Part shown: piece by piece, positions 28,154-35,363 of the stretch
Layout: each line of letters begins with the position of its first letter
How positions within the stretch are numbered: position 1 is the first letter of the stretch
NCBI GenBank assembly: GCA_947623865.1
Contig: CANQIC010000015.1
Coordinates: forward strand, 1-35,363
Length of the DNA stretch: 35,363 nt
Direction of reading: 5' to 3'
Origin: an uncultured Clostridia bacterium
Lineage (GTDB): Bacteria; Bacillota; Clostridia; TANB77; CAG-508
Made by a program: the position numbers and the translations under genes
The notes under the pieces: generated by a model
What the model was told of the DNA's origin: nothing
The model's input: only the letters and a program-made list of their open reading frames with translations
The model's database searches: none

Positions 28154-31100
28154 ATGCTAAATGTAGTAAAAGACGTATTTAAAGATTATAAAGAACAAAG
28201 CAATATATTAGATGCGAAAATAGAAAATATAAATTTATTTAAAAAAAGTAATAAATTAGAGATAAATTTAATAACAGAAAAACAAATAACCCTGCAAGAA
28301 TTTGAAAGTTTTGAAGAATATCTAAAACAAAGATTCCAAATAGAGAAAATATCCTTAAACATAAAAAATGGTGAAAAAGGGGCCAGGCCCCTTTTTCACC
28401 AAGAACTAAAAAACGGCTGGGAAAGTATTGTAAAATATGTTTCAAAAAAGTATCCCTTAACAAAAGCAATATTAGACAAAAGCAATGTTGAAGTGGAAGA
28501 TAATAAAGCTATAGTTTCTTTGAATACTAAAAATGCAGATTTTTTACATTCTTATGAAATTGATAAAGAAATAGAAAAAACAATAGAAAATATATATGGA
28601 TTAAAAATCAAAGTAGAATTTAAAGAAAATATTACAGAAGATACTTTAAAGAAACAATCAAAGTTTTTAGAAGAATTGGAGAAAAATGCATGTGAAGATT
28701 TGATGCATGAGATAAATGTTCAAAATGAAATAGCCCTTCAAATGAAAAAACAGAAGCAAGAGGTGGAAGAACTTGAAAATCAAGAAGAAAGAAAAAATCC
28801 ATTAATATTAGGAAGAACAGATAAGATAAAAGATAAAATAGTTAAAATATCGGATTTGACCCCAGACTATGGAAGAGTTGCAATAGAAGGAAAAGTTATT
28901 AGTGTAGATTCAAGAGAATTAAAAAACGGAAAGACACTTGCAATGTTTAATATTTATGATGGGACAAGCACTATTACGTGTAAATCATTTATAGAGGCTG
29001 AAAAGACAAGTAAAGTGATGATAAGATTAAAAGAGGCAAAGAGGTTAAAAATAGCTGGAAATGCTCAATTTGATAACTTTGCAAAAGAGCTAGGAGTAAT
29101 AGCAAATATAATAATAGAAATGCCAGATATACAAGAATTAAAGAGAATGGATTTATCAAAACAAAAAAGAGTAGAATTACATCTTCATACTCAAATGAGC
29201 CAAATGGATGGAGTAACTTCTGCTACAGATTTAATAAAAAGAGCAAGTTCTTGGGGTATGAAAGCTATAGCAATTACAGACCACGGGGTTGTTCAAAGTT
29301 TTCCAGAGGCAAAAAAAGCTGCAGATAAATTTGGAATAAAAGTTATATATGGGGTTGAAGCATACTTAGTTCCAGATGATAATGCTATTGATTTATCAAA
29401 TGGTATGGATGAAGAATACATTGTTTTAGATATAGAAACAACAGGTCTTTCATTCAGAACAGAAAAAATAACTGAAATAGGAGCAGTTAAAGTAAGAAAT
29501 GGAGAAATTATAGATACATTCGAGTGCTTTGTAAATCCAGAAGTACCAATTCCACAAAGAATAGTTGAAATAACTCATATAACAGATGAAATGGTAAAAA
29601 ATGCAGAAACTATAGATATAGTGATGCCTAAGTTTTTAGATTTTATAGGTAATTTAAAATTAATTGCACATAATGCAGACTTTGATGTAGGATTTTTAAA
29701 ATATAATGCTGAAAATTTGGGACTAAAAATGGATAATGAATATATAGACAGTTTAAAATTATCAAGACAATTATTTCCAGAATTTAAAAAACATAAATTA
29801 AGAATAATTGCAGAAAAGTTAGGAATAAAAGTAGAGAATGCACATAGAGCTTTAGATGATGTTAAAACATTAGTACAAGTATTTATAAAAATGCTTGAAA
29901 AAATAAATCAAGAGGAGCCTAAAAAAAGAGGTAAGAAAAAAGAGGAGAAAAAAGAACTATATAAAACTCTTCCTTCATATCATGCAATAATACTTGTAAA
30001 AGACTATAAAGGTTTAAGAAACTTATATGAACTGATATCTATATCACACTTAAATTATTTTTACAAAAAGCCTCGTATTTTAACAAGTGTATTAGAAAAA
30101 TATAAAGAAGGATTAATACTTGGAAGTGCCTGCGAGCAAGGAGAATTATATAGAGCAATAGTTGCAGGAAAATCAGATGAGGAAATAGAGAAGATAGCAA
30201 ACAGATATGATTATTTAGAAATACAACCATTAGGAAATAACCAATTTATGATAAGAAATGGAACTGTAGCAGATGAAGAAGGGCTGAAGGATATAAATAG
30301 AAGAATAATAGCTATTCGGAGATAAGCTAGGTAAAAAAGTTGTTGCAACATGTGATGTCCACTTTATGGATCCAGAAGATGAAATATATAGAAGAATATT
30401 AATGGCAGGACAAGGATTTTCGGACGCAGATGAGCAAGCACCACTTTATTTAAGAACAACAGAAGAGATGCTAAAAGAGTTTGAGTATTTGGGAAGGAAA
30501 AAAGCTTATGAAGTAGTTGTGACAAATACTAATGCCATTTCAGATATGTGTGAAGAAATAAGTCCAATATCATCAGAAAAGTGTCCGCCAGTGTTGGAAA
30601 ATGCAGAAAGAGATATAGAAGATATTTGTACAAATAAAGCAAAAGAATTGTATGGAGATCCTCTTCCACAAATAGTCCAAGACAGATTAAAAAGAGAGTT
30701 AGACTCAATTATAAAAAATGGTTTTTCAACCCTTTATATTATTGCTCAAAAATTAGTTTGGAAGTCTAACGAGGATGGATATTTAGTAGGGTCAAGGGGT
30801 TCTGTCGGCTCATCTTTTGTAGCAAATATGCTAGGAATAACAGAAGTAAATTCACTTCCACCACATTATAGATGTCATAAATGTAAATATTCGGATTTTA
30901 CTGATTATGGTATAAAAAATGGAGTAGACTTACCAGATAAGTTATGTCCTAAATGTGGAGAAAAATTATGTAAAGATGGAATGGATATACCATTTGAAAC
31001 ATTCTTAGGATTTAATGGTGATAAAGAGCCAGATATTGACTTAAACTTTTCAGGAGAATATCAATCAAAAATACATAAATATGCAGAAGTAATATTTGGA

Positions 31101-32461
31101 CAAGGCAAAACTTTTAAAGCAGGAACTGTCGGTACAATAGCAGATAAAACAGCATTTGGATATGTAAAAAACTATTATGAGGATAGGAATATACCGGTTA
31201 CAAATGCGGAAATTTCAAGATTAGTTGCAGGATGTACAGGTGTAAAAAGAACAACAGGACAACATCCAGGCGGAATTATAGTTGTGCCACATGGTAGAGA
31301 AATTTATGAATTTACCCCAGTGCAACATCCAGCAGATGATCCAAATTCAGATATAATAACCACACATTTCGATTATCACTCAATAGATAAAAACTTACTT
31401 AAACTAGATATGCTTGGACATGATGATCCAACTGTAATAAGAATGTTGCAAGATTTAACAGGAGTAGATCCAAAAACTATTCCACTAGATGATAAAAAAA
31501 CAATGAGTTTATTTACATCTACAAAGGCATTGGGAGTAGAACCGGAACAAATACATTCTAAAACTGGCTCATTTGGAATACCAGAGTTTGGAACTAAATT
31601 TGTAAGAGGAATGCTGGAAGATACAAAACCAACCACATTTGAAGAATTAATAAGAATATCTCGGATTATCACATGGTACAGATGTATGGCTTAATAATGC
31701 ACAAGACTTAATAAAAGAAGGAACAGCAACACTAAGTGATGCTATATGTACAAGAGATGATATTATGACATATTTAATAAAAATGAATTTACCACCACAA
31801 GATTCATTTAAAATAATGGAAAGTGTTCGTAAAGGTAAAGGATTAACAGAAGAGCAAGAAAATTTGATGAAAGAATATAATGTACCAGAGTGGTATATTG
31901 AATCTTGTAAAAAGATAAAATACATGTTCCCAAAAGCACATGCTGTAGCTTATGTAACAATGGCATTTAGAATAGCATGGTTTAAAGTGTATTATCCACT
32001 TGCATATTATGCAACATATTTTAGTATAAGAGCAGATGACTTTGATAGTGAAATAATGATATATGGAAAAGAAAAAGTAAAGCAAAAAATGAAAGAATTA
32101 GAAGCACTAGGAAATAATATGTCGGTAAAAGAAAAAGGAATTTATACAATATTAGAAATAGTATTAGAAATGTATGAAAGAGGATTTAAATTCTTACCAA
32201 TTGATTTATATAAATCACATAGTACAAAATTCTTAATTGAAGATGGAGCAATACGCCCACCACTTTCTAGTATACCAGGCCTTCGGTGGAGTTGCAGCAG
32301 AGGGAATATATAAAGCAGTATTAGAAGAAAAAGGAAAATTCATATCAATAGATGATTTTCAAATAAAATCAAAAGCAGGAAAGGCTGTAATAGAAATGCT
32401 TACAAAATTTGGATGCTTTGAAGGAATGAGTAAAAGCAATCAAATAAGTTTATTTGGATAA
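28154..32461 (+). CDS. polC: DNA polymerase III PolC (three CGG +1 shifts)
   Basis: Replicative polymerase of low-GC Gram-positives. With +1 shifts at 30317-30319, 31662-31664 and 32284-32286 it is 1434 residues, the usual PolC size. Order: N-terminal domain (1-220), OB fold (about 228-310), PHP domain ([22 protein letters not shown], about 337 on) with inserted DnaQ-type exonuclease ([11 protein letters not shown] near 424, [18 protein letters not shown]), then the polymerase core with zinc cysteines CHKC and CPKC and catalytic [11 protein letters not shown]. After shift 2: [36 protein letters not shown]. After shift 3: IPGLGGVAAEG and the C-terminal beta-clamp motif QISLFG. A palindromic repeat lies in frame at 28370-28400. 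Confidence 0.96.
28370..28400. repeat. Perfect palindrome inside polC
   Basis: A 31-bp perfect inverted repeat (15-bp arms GGTGAAAAAGGGGCC, one central A) lies in frame in the polC N-terminal domain. It encodes [13 protein letters not shown] with a GCC/CCC-rich stretch unlike the AT-rich codon use around it. It looks like a small palindromic repeat that inserted into the gene without breaking the frame. Confidence 0.75.
30317..30319 (+). other. In-frame CGG +1 shift site 1 (polC)
   Basis: Frame-0 reads ATT CGG AGA TAA. Skipping the C gives ATT GGA GAT AAG CTA GGT, continuing to [14 protein letters not shown]. Quadruplet CGGA, Gly722. Confidence 0.9.
31662..31664 (+). other. In-frame CGG +1 shift site 2 (polC)
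   Basis: Reads TCT CGG ATT ATC. Skipping the C gives TCT GGA TTA TCA CAT GGT ACA GAT, the near-invariant [10 protein letters not shown]. Quadruplet CGGA, Gly1170. Confidence 0.92.
32284..32286 (+). other. In-frame CGG +1 shift site 3 (polC)
   Basis: Reads CTT CGG TGG AGT. Skipping the C gives CTT GGT GGA GTT GCA, restoring IPGLGGVAAEG, a helix-hairpin-helix-like loop near the C-terminus. Quadruplet CGGT, Gly1377. Confidence 0.9.
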
Positions 32462-32476
32462 AATTGGAAACATTTT

Positions 32477-32522
32477 GCTCGGAGCAATTTCTCCACGTTT
32501 TCGGAAATTTTTCGCTCCGAGC
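32477..32522. repeat. Inverted repeat after polC
   Basis: GCTCGGAGC (32477-32485) and GCTCCGAGC (32514-32522) form a 9-bp GC-rich stem with an inner AAATTTTT/TTTC-rich loop. It lies 16 bases after the polC stop. It has no following T-run, so it is likely another small palindromic repeat. Confidence 0.55.
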
Positions 32523-32643
32523 GAGAAATCCATAAGAAAATATTACAAAAATATGACAAATTAAATATATTTATGTAAAAATCTACAAATTTTAAACTTT
32601 TATGATATAATTCATACAAATAAAATACAAAGGGGTGATATAT

Positions 32644-33252
32644 GTGGAAGAAGAAAAAGTAGAAGTAAAAAATGAATCTAAAAAATTTAATTTAAAAGGA
32701 TTTGATTTTAAAAATTTTGATTATAAAAAATATCTTCCATTTGCAGGAATTGCATTAGCAGTCATTGTAGTAATTATTATATTAGTAGTATTATTAGGAG
32801 GAGGCCCTAAAAAAGCAGTAAAAAAATTTGTAAGTGGAATGAACAAGAGAAATGTTTCAAAGATAGTAAAAAATATCGATTTTGCAGGAATGAGTGCTTG
32901 GGAATTTAATTATGATGAAGATGATTTCTCAGATGATGATTATGATAATTTCATAGAAGACTATAAAGATATTGATAAAGATGAAATAAAAGAAGAGTCA
33001 AAATATATAGAAGATATGATGGAAGATTCATTTGATGATATGAAAGATGATTATAAATCATATAAAATAAAAATAGAAAAATTTAAAGATGTAGAAAAAT
33101 TAGGAAAAGATTTATATGCAGTTGATGCAAAAATATCTGTACTAGCTAAACCAAAAGATAAAGATGAAACAGATGAAATTGATGAATCAGAAACAGCAAC
33201 ATTTATAGTATATAAAAATAAATTGATTTCATTTGGAGAAATAGGATTATAA
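32644..33252 (+). CDS. Single-pass membrane protein, highly acidic, unknown
   Basis: 202 residues from the GTG at 32644, placed seven bases after AAAGGGG; in-frame GTG 32635 overlaps the ribosome site and is less likely. Cytoplasmic charged N-terminus (about 1-32), transmembrane helix (about 35-58, ILVVLLGGG), then a strongly acidic extracytoplasmic segment with many D/E pairs (about 90-130) and a beta-rich end (ATFIVYKNKLISFGEIG). The fold after the helix resembles DUF4878/lumazine-binding-like domains in outline only. Function unknown. Confidence 0.65.
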   Translation: MEEEKVEVKNESKKFNLKGFDFKNFDYKKYLPFAGIALAVIVVIIILVVLLGGGPKKAVKKFVSGMNKRNVSKIVKNIDFAGMSAWEFNYDEDDFSDDDYDNFIEDYKDIDKDEIKEESKYIEDMMEDSFDDMKDDYKSYKIKIEKFKDVEKLGKDLYAVDAKISVLAKPKDKDETDEIDESETATFIVYKNKLISFGEIGL

Positions 33253-33265
33253 AATTAAATAATAT

Positions 33266-33293
33266 AAAAGAGCAGTCGAAAGACTGTTCTTTT
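33266..33293 (+). terminator. Rho-independent terminator
   Basis: AAAAGAGCAGTC pairs with GACTGTTCTTTT around GAAA (one G-U pair). Confidence 0.9.
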
Positions 33294-33483
33294 ATATTAA
33301 CTTCATATTAGTGTTAAAATAGTCTCTTATAGAAACTGTTTTAACATATAGTAAACATTTATATTAAGATTACACAAGTGTGACAATTATATTACATTTT
33401 AAATAAGTACTTGAAAAATACTAATTGTAGTGATAAAAATATAATATCAAACAAAGTATTACAACAAATTTCAGGGAGAACAA

Positions 33484-33597
33484 ATGATGAATAATTTAAT
33501 ATTTTTTAGACGAAAAAAGAGAAATCTAATAGAAAAGTCTATGCATAAAGAATTGTGTTATTTATGTAGATTTGTATATACGAATTTATATAAATAA
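33484..33597 (+). CDS. Possible 37-residue basic peptide
   Basis: ORF from ATG 33484 with GGGAGAA just upstream to TAA at 33597. The product is basic (FFRRKKRN) with two cysteines (CYLCRF). Its last third overlaps a terminator stem, which is unusual for a real gene. The rest of 33294-33644 is AT-rich with no other ORF or RNA seen. Confidence 0.3.
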   Translation: MMNNLIFFRRKKRNLIEKSMHKELCYLCRFVYTNLYK

Positions 33598-33609
33598 CAC
33601 AATTTTTTT
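33553..33609 (+). terminator. Terminator overlapping the small ORF
   Basis: TTGTGTTATTTA pairs with TAAATAACACAA and is followed by seven T. The loop is long (about 26 bases) and partly self-paired. Confidence 0.7.
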
Positions 33610-33644
33610 GCCTTGTGTTAAAAAATAAAAAAGGAGAGATGAAA

Positions 33645-34718
33645 ATGTCAAAAAACAAAAGAATTTTATTAATTGGATTGGCATTATTATTGCTAATTTT
33701 AATACCAAACATTGTAAATGCAACAGAAGCAACAGAAACGACTTCAACATCCACAGGAACTACAGTTAAATGGAGTTATGAATTGTCAGGAGATAGCATA
33801 AAAAATTTAAAATGTACAAATGCAGCTAGCATATCAGGAGATTTAACAATTCCAACAACAATTGATAAATATACTGTAACATCTCTAGGAAACAGGGCTT
33901 TTGAAGATGCTGCAGGTTTGACAAATGTTATAATACCAGAAGGAGTGACATCAATAGGTGCTTATGCTTTTTTTGAATGTTCAGGATTAAGGAATATAAT
34001 AATACCGGAAGGAGTGACATCAATAGGTGATAGTGCTTTTTATAAATGTTCAGGATTAACTAGTGTGACTATTCCAAATACTGTAACATCTTTAGAAAGT
34101 TGTGCTTTTAAATATTGTACAGCATTAAATAATATTACACTTTCAGATAATTTAACTATAATTAAAAGTGGAATATTTGCATTTTGTAGTAGTTTAAAAG
34201 AAATTGTTTTACCTGAAAATATAACAACTATAGATGATTCATTTGTTAATGATGGTGCTTTTGAGTATTGTAAAGCATTACAGTCAATAAAAATATCAGA
34301 AAGTGTTGTAAGTATAGGAGATTCTGTATTTAATGGATGCCCAAACTTAACTATATATGGAGTAGAAGGTTCAAATGCTCAAATTTATGCAAAAAATAAA
34401 AATATAAATTTTGAGAAAATAGAAAATTGGGATAAACGTAATGAGGTTGTAACTCCAAACAAATCGAATAATAATACTAATAATAGTAATACTAGCAATA
34501 ATAATAAAAGTAATAGTAATAGTAGTAATACTAGCAATAGTAATAAGAATATTAATAATGTTAGCAATACTAACAACAAATCAAATAATACAACAGATAA
34601 TACAGTAGCAACATCAAAATTACCATATACAGGTAAGATAATACTTGCATGGATTATAGGTATAATAGCAGTATCAGGAATAGTAGCACATGTAAGATAT
34701 AAAAAATTATATATGTAA
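33645..34718 (+). CDS. Sortase-anchored leucine-rich-repeat (BspA-type) surface protein
   Basis: 357 residues from ATG 33645, seven bases after AAGGAGA. Signal peptide about 1-25 (KNKRILLIGLALLLLILIP, ending VNATEA). Then LRR_5-type repeats of about 23 residues (LTNVIIPEGVTSIGAYAFFE, LRNIIIPEGVTSIGDSAFYK, LTSVTIPNTVTSLESCAFKY and further). Residues about 265-320 are a Ser/Asn/Thr low-complexity stalk. The end is KLPYTGKIILAW, an LPxTG sortase signal, then a membrane helix and basic tail (RYKKLYM). Likely displayed on the cell wall; adhesion is typical of the family but not shown here. Confidence 0.9.
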   Translation: MSKNKRILLIGLALLLLILIPNIVNATEATETTSTSTGTTVKWSYELSGDSIKNLKCTNAASISGDLTIPTTIDKYTVTSLGNRAFEDAAGLTNVIIPEGVTSIGAYAFFECSGLRNIIIPEGVTSIGDSAFYKCSGLTSVTIPNTVTSLESCAFKYCTALNNITLSDNLTIIKSGIFAFCSSLKEIVLPENITTIDDSFVNDGAFEYCKALQSIKISESVVSIGDSVFNGCPNLTIYGVEGSNAQIYAKNKNINFEKIENWDKRNEVVTPNKSNNNTNNSNTSNNNKSNSNSSNTSNSNKNINNVSNTNNKSNNTTDNTVATSKLPYTGKIILAWIIGIIAVSGIVAHVRYKKLYM

Positions 34719-34746
34719 AAATATAAAGTAAAGGAGAAATAAACAT

Positions 34747-34836
34747 ATGATGGGAGAACTATTAGGATTATTTAAATATCCAGTAACATCATTTACAAAA
34801 AGAGCAGAAGAAAGAAATATAAAAAAGAAACAATAA
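34747..34836 (+). CDS. Short peptide with possible -1 frame continuation
   Basis: ATG 34747 follows AAAGGAGAAA. The frame gives 29 residues ending IKKKQ. At 34819-34825 the heptamer A AAA AAG lies in the reading phase of a classic -1 slippery site. In the -1 frame translation would continue ETIIVTNYINNLTSSLSGLS to a stop at 34922, giving about 58 residues with a Ser/Leu-rich tail. Either a programmed shift, a simple frameshift mutation, or chance. No CGG is present. Confidence 0.4.
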   Translation: MMGELLGLFKYPVTSFTKRAEERNIKKKQ

Positions 34837-35162
34837 TTGTAACAAATTACATAAATAATTTAACTTCTTCTTTAAGTGGACTATCTAGTCTTACATCAAG
34901 TTTATCTGATTTAGATTTTTAGATGGTTAGTTATATATAAATAAAAATACACCTTTAAGGTTTTATACTTTAAGGTGTATTTTATTTATAAATGCAACAA
35001 TATTATGAACATCCACCAACAATCTTTGATTATGATGGTATAGATGGTTATTTATATATAAAATATGCAGTGCAATTGTAAAAAAATGTAAAAAACAAGT
35101 TGACGAAGGATATTAATTAATGATAAACTATATATAATTTATAGTGAAAGGAGGGAATAAAT
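34837..35162. other. AT-rich intergenic region
   Basis: Apart from the possible -1 continuation to 34922 and the terminator at 34944-34985, I see nothing definite here. A TTGACG at about 35100 could be a -35 box for the last gene, but no well-spaced -10 box is clear. Confidence 0.4.
34944..34985 (+). terminator. Rho-independent terminator
   Basis: AAAATACACCTTAAAG-type stem: AAATACACCTTTAAGG with CTTTAAGGTGTATTT, followed by TATTTAT. Confidence 0.85.
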
Positions 35163-35363
35163 ATGTCAAAAATATTTGAAGAAATAGTTTTGGAAAAATT
35201 ACAAGGTATCGATAAATTAAATAAAAAAGTAGATGTATTAAGCGAAGATGTAAATGAACTAAAAGGAGAAGTAAACGTACTAAGGAAAGATGTAAATGAA
35301 CTAAAAGGAGAAGTAAACGTACTAAGGAAAGATGTAAATGAACTAAAAGGAGAAGTAAACGTA
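35163..35363 (+). CDS. Coiled-coil repeat protein (cut by window end)
   Basis: ATG 35163 follows AAAGGAGGG. 67 codons are visible. After IFEEIVLEKLQGIDKLNKK a 14-residue unit DVNELKGEVNVLRK repeats, with hydrophobic residues at heptad a and d positions, so it forms a long parallel coiled coil. At DNA level the repeat is 42 bp and essentially identical (35247, 35289, 35331). Similar repeat proteins vary in length by copy number. Function unknown. Confidence 0.75.
   Translation, partial: MSKIFEEIVLEKLQGIDKLNKKVDVLSEDVNELKGEVNVLRKDVNELKGEVNVLRKDVNELKGEVNV
35247..35363. repeat. 42-bp tandem repeat in coiled-coil gene
   Basis: Units start at 35247, 35289 and 35331 (last one cut). The first two units match exactly at every position I compared, implying recent expansion. 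The array continues past the window. Confidence 0.85.

Overview
The window is a very AT-rich, almost entirely plus-strand stretch of a Gram-positive, Clostridia-like anaerobe. The evidence is PolC-type DNA polymerase III, AddA, a lone mreB, the frr-uppS-cdsA-rseP-polC order, an LPxTG surface protein, strong AGGAGG ribosome sites, and AGA plus some CGU/CGC/CGA for arginine. An uncultured gut Clostridia lineage is my inference.

Layout. 1-2420: XRE regulator and prolyl-tRNA synthetase. 2435-3877: radical SAM/SPASM enzyme followed by a 34-residue candidate peptide substrate. 3987-7602: AddA. 7587-8683: two small unknown genes, each behind a near-identical promoter plus about 120-nt leader. 8740-12436: membrane protein, MreB, MtaB and a small unknown. 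12565-18968: glycolysis cluster gapA-pgk-tpiA-gpmI-eno. 19116-20771: small charged protein, tRNA-Gln (minus strand), 5-FTHF cyclo-ligase, phosphodiesterase. 20800-21528: type III toxin-antitoxin locus (three 34-bp repeats, terminator, ToxN-like toxin). 21616-32461: pyrH, frr, a DUF4160/DUF2442 pair, uppS, a membrane protein, cdsA, rseP and polC, with palindromic and MITE-like repeats between them. 32644-35363: membrane protein, a sortase-anchored leucine-rich-repeat protein and a coiled-coil gene cut by the window end.

The main discovery is in decoding. Eight genes look broken (rSAM, addA, mreB, mtaB, gpmI, pyrH, rseP, polC), most of them core or essential. They contain 12 breaks, and every break is the same: an in-frame CGG codon followed by A or T, where skipping the C (a +1 shift) restores the frame and puts a glycine GGA or GGT exactly where the family has a conserved glycine (AddA Walker A, radical SAM GGEP, PolC GLSHGTD, GpmI ahead of the catalytic Ser). 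With the shifts applied, all eight proteins reach normal family length. I checked each CGG I could find in the coding regions. None is read as arginine; about 35 lie in the other two frames and cause no break. CGU, CGC and CGA are used normally as arginine. The simplest biological reading is that CGG is no longer an arginine codon here and that CGGA/CGGT is decoded as glycine, either by a four-base-reading tRNA or by +1 frameshifting at an unassigned codon. A base-calling artefact is the main alternative, but it would not be expected to hit only in-frame glycine codons.
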